Part shown: positions 54,681-62,557 of the stretch, piece by piece | Position numbering within the stretch: position 1 is the first letter of the stretch | Layout: the number at the start of each line of letters is the position of its first letter | Assembly (NCBI GenBank): GCA_905207235.1 | Contig: CAJLKN010000004.1 | Span: 43,513-107,512 of the forward strand | Length of the DNA stretch: 64,000 nt | Direction: 5' to 3' | Source of the DNA: an uncultured Eubacteriales bacterium | Lineage (GTDB): Bacteria > Bacillota > Clostridia > Christensenellales > Borkfalkiaceae | Program-made: the position numbers and the translations under genes | Notes under the pieces: model-generated | What the model was told of the DNA's origin: nothing | The model's input: only the letters and a program-made list of their open reading frames with translations | Database searches by the model: none

Positions 54681-54759
54681 ACAATCGCAACTTATGGCGT
54701 AAATTGCAACTCATGTCGGACAATCGGAACTTATTGCGACAATCGCGCCTTGCAAGCGG
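54681..54759 (+). repeat. Four imperfect tandem units of 19-20 bases
   Basis: Units begin at 54681, 54701, 54720 and 54739. The first three share (A)CAATCGCAACTTATGGCG with scattered changes (unit 1 and unit 3 match at 17 of 19 positions); the fourth keeps only the ACAATCGCG start and ends in AAGCGG. Function unknown. Confidence 0.7.
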
Positions 54760-54796
54760 GCAATGTAAACATGTAAGCAAATAATTCAAGTCAAAC

Positions 54797-54826
54797 AAAA
54801 CAAAAAACCGCCGTTTTCTGGCGATT
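54797..54826 (-). terminator. Terminator downstream of dapB
   Basis: On the minus strand a short stem CGCC / GGCG (with flanking pairs ATCGCC / GGCGGT) around AGAAAAC, followed by TTTTTTGTTTTG. It lies about 30 bases past the dapB stop codon. Confidence 0.65.
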
Positions 54827-54831
54827 TTTGT

Positions 54832-54867
54832 TGTATTTACTGTATTAATTGTATTTACTGTATTATA
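54832..54867 (+). repeat. 18-base tandem duplication at the 3' end of dapB
   Basis: TTGTATTTACTGTATTAA is repeated directly as TTGTATTTACTGTATTAT, 17 of 18 identical. It spans the dapB stop codon at 54855-54857. Confidence 0.85.
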
Positions 54868-55616
54868 TTCTGCAATACGTCGTTCATGTCGTACAGACCG
54901 CATTTTTTGCCTGCAATCCATTTTGCGGCTCTTATTGCGCCTGCGGCGAATACGCGCTTGGAGCGCGCGGAGTGGGAAAGGGAAATAATCTCGTCCTCGC
55001 CCGCAAACATTACTTCGTGTTCGCCTACGATTGTTCCGCCGCGCACGGCGTGAATGCCTATCTCCCTGCCGCGCTTGCCTACCTGACCGCTTCGCCCGTC
55101 AATATAAGGTTTTTTGTCCTCAAACACTTCGTTTGCCGCGTCTGCAAGCATTAGGGCGGTGCCGCTGGGTGCGTCCACTTTCTGGTTGTGGTGGCGTTCG
55201 ATTATTTCTATGTCGAAGTCTTCGCCGAGCACTTTCGCCGCCTTTTTCACTAGCTCTACCAAAAGGTTTACGCCGAGTGAAAAGTTCGCCGTCTTGAAAA
55301 CCGCCGTCTTTTCGGCGGCTTTCTTTATTTTTTCAATATGTTCCGACGTATATCCCGTCGAGCCGATAACGAGGGGAATGTTGTTTTTCGTGCAGTAAGC
55401 TATTTCGCTGTCGAGTACGGCGGGGGAGGAGAAGTCGATTACGGCGTTCACCTTCATATCGACTTCGTCGAATGAAGAATAAACGGGTATGCCGCAAACT
55501 TCGCCTTTTTTAATATCGACGCCGCAAACGGCGCGCGCTTCATTGTCGGAGGAGAGCAGACTGACGAGGTTTGCGCCCATCTTGCCGCCTATGCCGCAAA
55601 TCAAAAAGTTTAACAT
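54855..55616 (-). CDS. dapB: 4-hydroxy-tetrahydrodipicolinate reductase
   Basis: Reduces the DapA product with NAD(P)H in lysine and diaminopimelate synthesis. The 253-residue protein has the Rossmann start ICGIGGKMGANLVSLL, DFSSPAVL, IGSTGYTSEHIEKI, NFSLGVNLL, the catalytic EIIERHHNQKVDAPSGTALML and the C-terminal VFAAGAIRAAKWIAGKKCGLYDMNDVL. The start overlaps the dapA stop by seven bases, and the strong D-A-P-S-G-T-A loop leaves no doubt. Confidence 0.97.
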   Translation of the reverse strand: MLNFLICGIGGKMGANLVSLLSSDNEARAVCGVDIKKGEVCGIPVYSSFDEVDMKVNAVIDFSSPAVLDSEIAYCTKNNIPLVIGSTGYTSEHIEKIKKAAEKTAVFKTANFSLGVNLLVELVKKAAKVLGEDFDIEIIERHHNQKVDAPSGTALMLADAANEVFEDKKPYIDGRSGQVGKRGREIGIHAVRGGTIVGEHEVMFAGEDEIISLSHSARSKRVFAAGAIRAAKWIAGKKCGLYDMNDVLQNIIQ

Positions 55617-56497
55617 AATTTCATCCCCGCAGCTTTAATACATTTTTTCATGAGTTTTTTGTGCTCGTCTTCGAGCTCTGTCAGCGGCGCTCTGGGAACG
55701 CCCGCGTCGAGCCCTATCATGTTGCAGCCCGCCTTGACGGGTATGGGATTGACTTCCACGAAGCAAGCGTCGATTAAAGGAAGTATTTTTTCGTGAATTT
55801 TATTTGCTTTTGCCAGCTTGCATTTCTGCATAAGCGTGGCAACTTCCTTAATCTGTGCGGGAACGATGTTCGAAGCTACCGAAATGAGCCCCGCGCCGCC
55901 TATCGCCATAATGGGAATATTTAAGTTGTCGTCGCCCGAATAGAGGTCCATTCTGGGGCGAATTCTGCGCATGGTTTCGCAAATTTGTTCCATGTTTCCG
56001 CACGCTTCCTTAATGCCCGCCATGTTGGGTATGTACGAAAGTTCTTCGGCTGTTGCGGGAAGAATGTTCACGCCCGTGCGGGGAGGAACGTTGTAAGCGA
56101 TTACGGGAAGGCTTGTCGCCGCGCATATGGCTTTGTAATATTCCACAATGCCTTTTTGAGTACATTTATTGTAATAAGGGGTAACGGCGAGCACTCCGTC
56201 CGCGCCGAGCGCTTCGGCGCGCTTTGTTGCTTCAACTGCCTTTGCAGTGCAGTTGCTGCCCGTTCCGAAGATAAGTTTTGCCCTGCCCGCGGTTTTTTCC
56301 TTTGCGAATTTCATTACGGCGACCTTTTCGTCCTCCGTCATCGTGGCGGGCTCGCCCGTCGTGCCGAGCACTACGAGCGCATCGGTTCCGTTGGCTATCT
56401 GATATTCAATCATATTGCCGAGCGCCGTGAAATTTATTCCGTTTTCGTCGAACGGCGTTATCATCGCCGTCGCGGAACCGTAAAAAAAGCCTTTCAT
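55610..56497 (-). CDS. dapA: 4-hydroxy-tetrahydrodipicolinate synthase
   Basis: Condenses pyruvate with aspartate semialdehyde. The 295-residue TIM-barrel enzyme has GSATAMITPFDENGIN at the start, VLGTTGEPATM (TTGE), AYNVPPRTGVNI with the catalytic Tyr, the Schiff-base Lys in GIKEACGN and YSGDDN. ATG at 56497 has GGAGGTTG upstream; an in-frame TTG at 56509 is less likely. It sits between asd and dapB and is controlled with them by the L-box. Confidence 0.97.
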   Translation of the reverse strand: MKGFFYGSATAMITPFDENGINFTALGNMIEYQIANGTDALVVLGTTGEPATMTEDEKVAVMKFAKEKTAGRAKLIFGTGSNCTAKAVEATKRAEALGADGVLAVTPYYNKCTQKGIVEYYKAICAATSLPVIAYNVPPRTGVNILPATAEELSYIPNMAGIKEACGNMEQICETMRRIRPRMDLYSGDDNLNIPIMAIGGAGLISVASNIVPAQIKEVATLMQKCKLAKANKIHEKILPLIDACFVEVNPIPVKAGCNMIGLDAGVPRAPLTELEDEHKKLMKKCIKAAGMKLC

Positions 56498-56520
56498 GTC
56501 AACCTCCAATAAAGATTAAA

Positions 56521-57597
56521 TCAGTCGAAGTATCCTTTTGCGGCGAGAAGTTCTGCCAAAAGCACAGCTCCGCCTGCCGCGCCGCGCAACGTGTTGTGCG
56601 AAAAACCTATAAACTTATAGTCGAAGAGGTTATCTTCGCGCAGTCTGCCCGCGCAGATCGCCATGCCCTTTTCGGTCATTCTGTCGAGCTTGGGCTGAGG
56701 GCGGTTGTCCTCTTCGAAGTAGTGTATGAACTGAGCGGGAGCAGAGGGGAGTTTGAGCTTCTGGGGCTCGCCCGAAAATTCTGCCCATGCCTGCAAAATT
56801 TCTTCCTTCGTAGGTTTCTTTTCGAAAGAAACGAAGCATGCCGCCGTATGTCCGTCGGAAACGGGCACTCTCAGACACTGCGCCGTGATTACGGGACCGT
56901 CTGCGAGAGTTATTTTGCCGTCCTGCACGCTGCCCCATATTTTAAGGGGCTCTCTTTCGCTCTTTTCTTCTTCGCCGCCGATGTATGGTATGATGTTGTC
57001 TATTATTTCGGGCATGGTCTCAAAAGTTTTTCCCGCGCCCGAAATTGCCTGATAGGTAGTTACGGCGGCGCAGCGTATGCCGAATTTTTTAAGGGGATGA
57101 AGAAGGGGAACGTAGGATTGAAGCGAGCAGTTGCTCTTTACGGCTATAAAGCCGCGCTTTGTGCCCAGTCTCTTTCTCTGAGCGGCGATAACTTGCAGGT
57201 GGTCTGCGTTGATTTCGGGAATAATCATGGGCACGTCTTCGGTAAATCTGTGCGCAGAATTGTTCGAAACGATGGGGCATTCGAGTTTGGCGTAAGCGTA
57301 CTCGAGCTGTTTGATCTCATCCTTGGGCATATTTACCGCGCAGAAGCAGAAATCAACCATCGAGGCAATCTTTTCCTTATCGGCGGAGGCGTCGAGTACG
57401 ACCATGGAAGAAAATTCTTCGGGCATGGGGTCGGAAAGGTGCCAGCGCTTTACGGCGTCGGCATATTTTTTGCCTGCGGAAGAGGAGGAAGCGGCTAGCG
57501 CTTTCACCTCGAACATCGGGTGGTTGCGTAAAAGAAGGGCAAAACGCTGACCGACCATGCCGGTTGCGCCTATAATGCCTACCTTATATTTTTTCAT
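56521..57597 (-). CDS. asd: Aspartate-semialdehyde dehydrogenase, archaeal/fungal type
   Basis: Reduces aspartyl phosphate to aspartate semialdehyde with NADPH. The 358-residue enzyme begins KVGIIGATGMVGQRFALLL; the catalytic Cys157 lies in AVKSNCSLQSYVPLL, and the NNSAHRF segment at 112-118 plus the QAISGAGKT motif mark the longer branch common in archaea and fungi, and found in some bacteria, rather than the E. coli-type enzyme. The C-terminal His-containing VSDGHTAACFVSF is present. CGGAGAATA stands before ATG 57597. It is the first gene of the L-box operon. Confidence 0.96.
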   Translation of the reverse strand: MKKYKVGIIGATGMVGQRFALLLRNHPMFEVKALAASSSSAGKKYADAVKRWHLSDPMPEEFSSMVVLDASADKEKIASMVDFCFCAVNMPKDEIKQLEYAYAKLECPIVSNNSAHRFTEDVPMIIPEINADHLQVIAAQRKRLGTKRGFIAVKSNCSLQSYVPLLHPLKKFGIRCAAVTTYQAISGAGKTFETMPEIIDNIIPYIGGEEEKSEREPLKIWGSVQDGKITLADGPVITAQCLRVPVSDGHTAACFVSFEKKPTKEEILQAWAEFSGEPQKLKLPSAPAQFIHYFEEDNRPQPKLDRMTEKGMAICAGRLREDNLFDYKFIGFSHNTLRGAAGGAVLLAELLAAKGYFD

Positions 57598-57621
57598 AAT
57601 ATATTCTCCGAAATAAAAAAT

Positions 57622-57654
57622 TGTTAAAATAAAAAGCGGCGCCGCGCGCCGCAA
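57622..57654 (-). terminator. Riboswitch-controlled terminator before asd
   Basis: On the minus strand GCGGCGC - GCG - GCGCCGC (57652-57636) form a seven-base stem, followed by TTTTTATTTTAAC. It lies between the aptamer and asd, where lysine-bound aptamer would favour termination. Confidence 0.85.
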
Positions 57655-57689
57655 TACATCCGAAAAAAATACGAATACGTGCAGATAGC

Positions 57690-57856
57690 GCGACACAAAA
57701 AAGTGACAGTCGCAAAGGTGTTGTCCCCTGCGCCCAGCGGAATGAGGCTTAAATTCCGCTTCGGCGGAGATGCCCTTTTGCCTTCGGATAAGCGGGATAT
57801 TGCCTTAAATATCCCTGTCCGGAGGGTACTCATGCTCGTCCGCTCCTCTAATCAGC
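57690..57856 (-). promoter_or_regulatory. Lysine riboswitch (L-box) controlling asd-dapA-dapB
   Basis: The minus-strand leader carries the conserved L-box elements in order: GATTAGAGGAGCG with GAGTA after it, AAAGGGC followed by CCGCCGAAGCGGAAT, the partner ATTCCGCTGGGCGC, and GCGACTGTCA at the 3' end. The promoter lies directly upstream and the terminator downstream. This is the standard arrangement for lysine-repressed transcription; genes asd, dapA and dapB are the expected targets. Confidence 0.88.
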
Positions 57857-57862
57857 AACGTG

Positions 57863-57891
57863 ATAATATCATATACTCAAAGAAAAGTCAA
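57863..57891 (-). promoter_or_regulatory. sigma-A promoter of the L-box/asd-dapA-dapB operon
   Basis: On the minus strand TTGACT (57891-57886), 17 bases, TATTAT (57868-57863). Transcription would begin right at the 5' edge of the aptamer. Confidence 0.8.
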
Positions 57892-57921
57892 AGAAAATTT
57901 GCGCAACTTCGGGTAAATTAA

Positions 57922-57950
57922 TTGAAATATTTTACTCGATACTGTATAAT
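57922..57950 (+). promoter_or_regulatory. sigma-A promoter of the 58013 operon
   Basis: TTGAAA (57922-57927), 17 bases, TATAAT (57945-57950), divergent from the asd promoter with only 30 bases between the two -35 boxes. Confidence 0.78.
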
Positions 57951-58012
57951 AAATGAAAACATAAAAACAGCCGCCGCGAAAGCGGAGGCAATTAAATTTA
58001 ACGGTATAATTT

Positions 58013-59275
58013 ATGGCAGAATCCAAATTGCAGTCTCTCGTCGGCAACGACATGGCCGACGACTACGTCAGAACTTATGTGCCCAAGGGCAGATGGGGCG
58101 ACACATGGGCGCTCTTCAAGGCGAATTTCGTAAAGTTCGTCATTATCAACGTGCTCACGCTCGTATTCTTCGTGCCCGGCATAGCTTTAATGTATTTAAG
58201 ATTGGCTTACGTTACAAATCTGGCAGCGCTGTATCCTTTTTCGGCTAATGCGGGAATAGCGATATACACGCCTTCTACGATAGGTATAGCCGAAAGTCTT
58301 GTTCTTTCGGTCGATCTTGTTTATTATGCGGCTCTGATTGCGGCAGGACTTATCGCGGCGATCGGTATTGCAGGCGCGGCTTACTCCGTCAAAAAGATGA
58401 TCAATTCCCACGGCGAATTTACCGTAAAAGGCTATTTCCACGGCGTCAGACGTTGCTATTTCAATGCGGTTGTTCCCATAATCGTATTCCTTGCTTTTTA
58501 TTATGCGTCTGTAATAATCAGCGACTGGGCGGCGCAGACAATCGCCTACGGCGCTTCCGCCGCTGGTCCGATAACCGCAAAAGTGTTCATCATAATTGCC
58601 ACTGTGATCGTGGGTATTTATGCTATGTGGGTTCTGGCGGTAGGCGTAAGCTATAAAGTAAAGTTCAAATATCTGCTTAAAAATTCCTTCGTGCTTATGA
58701 TAGGCAGCGTTATCCAGACGGTATTGATGCTTGCTTTCGCTCTCATACCCGTATGGCTTATGCTTCTGGGGCTTGTTGCTTCATTCTTTACTTTCGTAGG
58801 CATAATCGTCTTTCTGTTTGTAGGTTTTTCATTCATAGTTCTTGTGTGGATGGCTTATACGCAGTGGATGTTTGACAGCTTTATAACTCCCGCGATTGCA
58901 ACCGAAAAGCAGGCAAAACTCGAAAAGATGACGCCCAAACAGCGTGAAGCCGTAAAGAGAGAGGAAGACATGCAGGCTGCGAGAGAGCTTCTCGCCGCAG
59001 GCAAATCCGAGCTCGTCGGCAGACCCATAAAGCCCATCGACGACGAAATATCCGTCCGCGAAATTCCCGCAACGTTCGGCAGAGGCGACGTAGCCAAGGC
59101 GCAGGAAGACCGCAATGCCATGAATAAGGGCATAGACGATTATTACGAAGACCATAAAAATGAGACCAAGTATGTCGAGTACAACAAGATGTTTGCCGAG
59201 CGCGAAAAGGCGCTTTCGGATACCGACAAAAAGGGCAAAAAGAAGAAGATAAGCTCGGACAACCTGCTCAAATAA
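58013..59275 (+). CDS. Polytopic membrane protein of unknown function (DUF624/YesL-like)
   Basis: The 420-residue product has about six membrane helices in residues 35-300, beginning after the cytoplasmic WGDTWALFKANFVKFVIINV segment, which resembles the N-terminus of DUF624/YesL proteins. The HGEFTVKGYFHGVRRCYFNAVVP loop between helices is also in that style. The last 120 residues are a charged cytoplasmic tail rich in Lys, Glu and Ala, ending in KKGKKKKISSDNLLK. The stop codon lies within a 22-base tandem duplication. Start codon is ATG at 58013 with only a weak upstream ribosome site. Confidence 0.75.
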   Translation: MAESKLQSLVGNDMADDYVRTYVPKGRWGDTWALFKANFVKFVIINVLTLVFFVPGIALMYLRLAYVTNLAALYPFSANAGIAIYTPSTIGIAESLVLSVDLVYYAALIAAGLIAAIGIAGAAYSVKKMINSHGEFTVKGYFHGVRRCYFNAVVPIIVFLAFYYASVIISDWAAQTIAYGASAAGPITAKVFIIIATVIVGIYAMWVLAVGVSYKVKFKYLLKNSFVLMIGSVIQTVLMLAFALIPVWLMLLGLVASFFTFVGIIVFLFVGFSFIVLVWMAYTQWMFDSFITPAIATEKQAKLEKMTPKQREAVKREEDMQAARELLAAGKSELVGRPIKPIDDEISVREIPATFGRGDVAKAQEDRNAMNKGIDDYYEDHKNETKYVEYNKMFAEREKALSDTDKKGKKKKISSDNLLK

Positions 59276-59298
59276 ATCGGACAACCTGCTCAAATAAA
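59255..59298 (+). repeat. Perfect 22-base tandem duplication across the stop codon of the 58013 gene
   Basis: TCGGACAACCTGCTCAAATAAA occurs at 59255-59276 and again at 59277-59298 without change. The first copy encodes the C-terminal SDNLLK and stop; the second is an untranslated duplicate just before the next ATG. Confidence 0.95.
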
Positions 59299-59301
59299 AT
59301 T

Positions 59302-60027
59302 ATGAACGAAAGCTATTCTGCCCTCGGCAGCTGGTTTGAATATCTCAACAAAGACTGCGACTATTATTCATGGTCGCAGTATTTAATTAAAGGGCTGTGC
59401 GACATAAAGTCGGGTTCCAGGGGCGTCGATATAGGGTGCGGAAACGGTTATTTCACGCGCGCGCTCAACAAGGCGGGATACGACGTCTGCGGAGTGGATA
59501 TATCCCCTTCCATGCTGTCCGTCGCAAAGACAAAAGCGGCGGCGGAGGGAGTACGCTGTGAATTTTTACTCGGCGATATAACCAAACTTAAACTGACGGG
59601 CAAAGTCGATTTCGCCGTGGCTATAAATGATTGCCTCAATTACGTCAGCCCCGACAAGTTAAAAAGCGCGTTCTCTCACGTTTACTCTTCGCTTAAAAAG
59701 GGCGGAAAATTTTTATTTGATATTTCCAGCAGCAACAAACTGCGCAATATCATAGGCGAAAACATGTTCGGCGAAGACGGAGAGGACATCTCCTACATGT
59801 GGTTCAACAAGCAGACGCCCGACGGCGTCATTATGGACCTTACATTCTTCGTAAAGGGTAAGGACGGCAGATACAGCCGCTACGACGAGCGGCATGTTCA
59901 GTACGCCCACGAAGAGGGCGATATCGTGCGCATTCTCTCCGAGGTCGGATTTCACGATATAACCTCGTGCGGGCATCTAGGCGGGGAGGACAAATCGGAG
60001 CGCATAAATTTTGCGGCGGTAAAATAA
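59302..60027 (+). CDS. Class I SAM-dependent methyltransferase
   Basis: A 241-residue methyltransferase of unknown target. The SAM motifs are clear: GVDIGCGNGYFTRAL (motif I) at about residues 38-52, VCGVDISPSML (motif II), FAVAINDCLNYV (motif IV) at about 95-106 and KGGKFLFDI (post-motif). It belongs to the small-molecule or tRNA-like group with N-terminal YSALGSWFEYLN. Co-directional with the upstream membrane protein, 26 bases apart. Confidence 0.85.
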   Translation: MNESYSALGSWFEYLNKDCDYYSWSQYLIKGLCDIKSGSRGVDIGCGNGYFTRALNKAGYDVCGVDISPSMLSVAKTKAAAEGVRCEFLLGDITKLKLTGKVDFAVAINDCLNYVSPDKLKSAFSHVYSSLKKGGKFLFDISSSNKLRNIIGENMFGEDGEDISYMWFNKQTPDGVIMDLTFFVKGKDGRYSRYDERHVQYAHEEGDIVRILSEVGFHDITSCGHLGGEDKSERINFAAVK

Positions 60028-60040
60028 GACGGTAATAAAT

Positions 60041-60874
60041 ATGAATAAACTTTATAAATCTCTCGTCTATGACAAACAGGTTTCCCTTTCGGTTCTCGAA
60101 ACGACGGACCTCGTCAACAAAGCGATAAAAATACACAATCTTTCGGGCAACGCGGCATATCTTCTCGGCGGACTTTTAACCTGCTGCGCATATATGGCAG
60201 GCTGTCTTAAAAGCGAAAAGGGCGCGGTCTCGCTCACAATAAAGAGTGCGGAAGGCGACGGCTGCGTTTCCGTTTCGGGCGACAGCAAACTGCACATACG
60301 CGGATATGTGGACGGCTCGTGCAGACATACATTGAAGGGCGGCACTCTGACGGTAATAAAGGACGACGGATTTTTCCGCCCCTTCGTCGGCGCGTGCGAA
60401 ATAGAAAGCGACGACATATCCGACATATTCACCGAATATTTCCGCGCCAGCGAACAGATAGTAACGCACGTAAGCGTGGGTGTTAAACTTTCCGAAGACG
60501 GTTCGTGCCTGAGCGCGGGCGGCGTTATAATGCAACAGCTCCCCGGCACTTCGGAAGTAAACTCGCAAAAATCAAACGAAAGAATGAAGGCGTTTTCCAA
60601 CGTCGCGGGCGTGCTCGGCGAAGGCGGCGCCGAAGGGCTGATAAAAAAATATTTTGACGGTGAAATTGCAGATAACGGCTTGTATCTTCTTCATCCCGAT
60701 TACGTGTGCAACTGTTCGCGCGAAAAAATTGAGGGCGTTATAATTCCACTCGGCAAAGAAGAGCTTTTAAAGGTGTGCGAAGAGCAGGGCTGCGTGAGCG
60801 TGCACTGCCATTATTGCAATACCGATTATACATTTAACGCAGACGACATTAACAAACTTTTTGAAAACAAATAA
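60041..60874 (+). CDS. hslO: Redox-regulated chaperone Hsp33
   Basis: Hsp33 is a holdase activated by oxidation when four zinc-binding cysteines form disulfides. The 277-residue protein has the family N-terminus (SLVYDKQVSLSVLETTDLVNKA), the core segments GGLLTCCAYMAGCLK and GGVIMQQLPGTSE, and the C-terminal zinc site CNCSR ... CHYCNTDY (CXC and CXXC). All four cysteines are present, so the redox switch should work. It is followed without a gap by the TPR gene. Confidence 0.95.
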   Translation: MNKLYKSLVYDKQVSLSVLETTDLVNKAIKIHNLSGNAAYLLGGLLTCCAYMAGCLKSEKGAVSLTIKSAEGDGCVSVSGDSKLHIRGYVDGSCRHTLKGGTLTVIKDDGFFRPFVGACEIESDDISDIFTEYFRASEQIVTHVSVGVKLSEDGSCLSAGGVIMQQLPGTSEVNSQKSNERMKAFSNVAGVLGEGGAEGLIKKYFDGEIADNGLYLLHPDYVCNCSREKIEGVIIPLGKEELLKVCEEQGCVSVHCHYCNTDYTFNADDINKLFENK

Positions 60875-62557
60875 ATGAACAAGACGACTTCGATAGACCT
60901 CAGCGAAGACCGCCTGCTGGCGATTGCGGCGGACTACATCGAGGATCACAATTTCATAGCCGCGCTGAGGATGCTCAACAAAAACGCGGAGCTCAACGGT
61001 AACGCCGAAGATTCGTACATGATGTACGCCGAAACCTTCGACGATATGTCGCTGTACGAAAAAAGCATAAACGCCTGGTTCAAATATATCGATTACGTAA
61101 GCATATATCCCGACGCGGAGCTCGCGGACGCATACGAAGGGCTTGCGGTAAATTACTTAAATTCGGGCGACGAGCAGGTCGCCGCATATTACTACAACAA
61201 ACTGCTCATAGAGACGGCGGGCGATCTGAGCGCGGACAGCCGCCGCGAAATTATTAATAACTTCATTTATTCGCAGAAATCGCCCCTCAAATTTGCATGG
61301 CCGCCCAGACTTGCCGACTTTACGGAGGAAATGCAGAAGGGCATATCCTTTATGCGCGAGGGCGATTACGACAACGCAGTCAGGCAGTTCAATCTCGTCG
61401 ATGAAGGCAACGAAAAATACCTTTCCGCCCGCAATTATATCGCCATGTGCAATATAATTTTTGATAAATTCGACGAGGCGGAACAGGAGTGCCTCAACAT
61501 ACTTAAAAAGCATCCGCAGGACGTTCAGGCGCTGACCACTCTCGCAGCAGTAAAAAATCAGCAGCACAAGAGTACGGAGAGCCGCGCCATAACCGAAAAA
61601 CTTCTCTCGCTCGGCGCGACGGCGACGGACGATATTTATAAAATAGCCACAGTCTGCTGCGAAAACGGCATGCACGACGAAGCGTACAAGCTGTTCTGCC
61701 GCATAGAGGAAGATTTGCAGTACGACAATTCCGTGCTCTATTTCAAGGCAGTGTCCGCCTACAACAGCGGAAGAAAGCAGGAGAGCGTAGATGCTTTCGA
61801 TAAGTTGATTACCATCTATTCGGACGCGGTAACGGCAAAGTATTACCTCGACATCGTGCGCGAGCACATGGAGGACGACGATTACAAGCAAAATCCTCTG
61901 TCGTATTTTTACCGCCTGCCCCAACAGGAGCGCGAAAGCAACATAGAAATTCTATCCGCGTTCGTCCGCCTCGGCGAAAAGCAGGTGGCTGCGCTTTCTG
62001 CGACGGTCGATGTAACCGACTGCATACGCTGGTGCTTCGACGAAGGTTCCGAAAATACGGGCGCGGAGCTCAAAATGCTGGGCGCGGCGTGCGCGGTGAA
62101 GGCGCCCGACTGCGACGACCTTCTGCGCGACGTGCTTTTGGACGCATATCTGCCCGACTCGCTGAAAATGCACACGATAGGCATGATAGCGGAAAGAAAC
62201 GAGCGCTGCGAATACGGCGTTGTAGTGTGCAATATTTACCGTAAACTTAATTTAATTCCGCTTGAAGTGGGCAGAACAAAACGCAAGATGTTCATAAGGG
62301 CTTACGCGCTTACCGTTTCGCGTTTCGGACTTATAAATTCAGATTATATTTATATAATGCACGAGGCGGCGGCAGGGCTGTATAAAAAGCTCTCCGAACA
62401 GAACAGGCTGGGCGACGTAAAGGACGCGCAGTCGCTCGCTGCGGCGATTTATATGCTCAGCGGAGTGCAGGAAAGCGGGCTGGACGATGCGACGGTGTGC
62501 GCTTTCTTCGGCGCGAAGCGAAAAAATTACGAAAAAATAATTGGTGAAGAAAAATGA
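60875..62557 (+). CDS. TPR-repeat protein of unknown function
   Basis: A 560-residue soluble protein composed of helical pairs resembling tetratricopeptide repeats. Recognisable units include DHNFIAALRMLNKNAELNG, EGLAVNYLNSGDEQVAAYYYNKLL, MREGDYDNAVRQFNLVDEGNEKY and YNSGRKQESVDAFDKL. The C-terminal third (from about residue 370) is a different helical region. No enzyme motif is seen. It starts directly after the hslO stop (TAA then ATG) and its own end overlaps the next gene by four bases, so the three are co-translated. A scaffold role is likely. Confidence 0.75.
   Translation: MNKTTSIDLSEDRLLAIAADYIEDHNFIAALRMLNKNAELNGNAEDSYMMYAETFDDMSLYEKSINAWFKYIDYVSIYPDAELADAYEGLAVNYLNSGDEQVAAYYYNKLLIETAGDLSADSRREIINNFIYSQKSPLKFAWPPRLADFTEEMQKGISFMREGDYDNAVRQFNLVDEGNEKYLSARNYIAMCNIIFDKFDEAEQECLNILKKHPQDVQALTTLAAVKNQQHKSTESRAITEKLLSLGATATDDIYKIATVCCENGMHDEAYKLFCRIEEDLQYDNSVLYFKAVSAYNSGRKQESVDAFDKLITIYSDAVTAKYYLDIVREHMEDDDYKQNPLSYFYRLPQQERESNIEILSAFVRLGEKQVAALSATVDVTDCIRWCFDEGSENTGAELKMLGAACAVKAPDCDDLLRDVLLDAYLPDSLKMHTIGMIAERNERCEYGVVVCNIYRKLNLIPLEVGRTKRKMFIRAYALTVSRFGLINSDYIYIMHEAAAGLYKKLSEQNRLGDVKDAQSLAAAIYMLSGVQESGLDDATVCAFFGAKRKNYEKIIGEEK

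Larger units (their letters stand above)
54382..54854 (+). other. 473-base intergenic region with hairpins and short tandem repeats
   Basis: Contains the hairpin at 54474-54512, an array of four imperfect 19-20 base units at 54681-54759, the dapB terminator at 54799-54824 and an 18-base duplication running into dapB at 54832-54867. The remaining 150 bases (about 54515-54660) are A/T-rich with no feature I can name. No promoter was identified. Confidence 0.7.

Noticed and set aside
54661..54921. An 86-residue minus-strand frame over the 19-20 base repeats
   Set aside because: It overlaps the dapB end out of frame, lacks a ribosome site and its composition follows the repeat.
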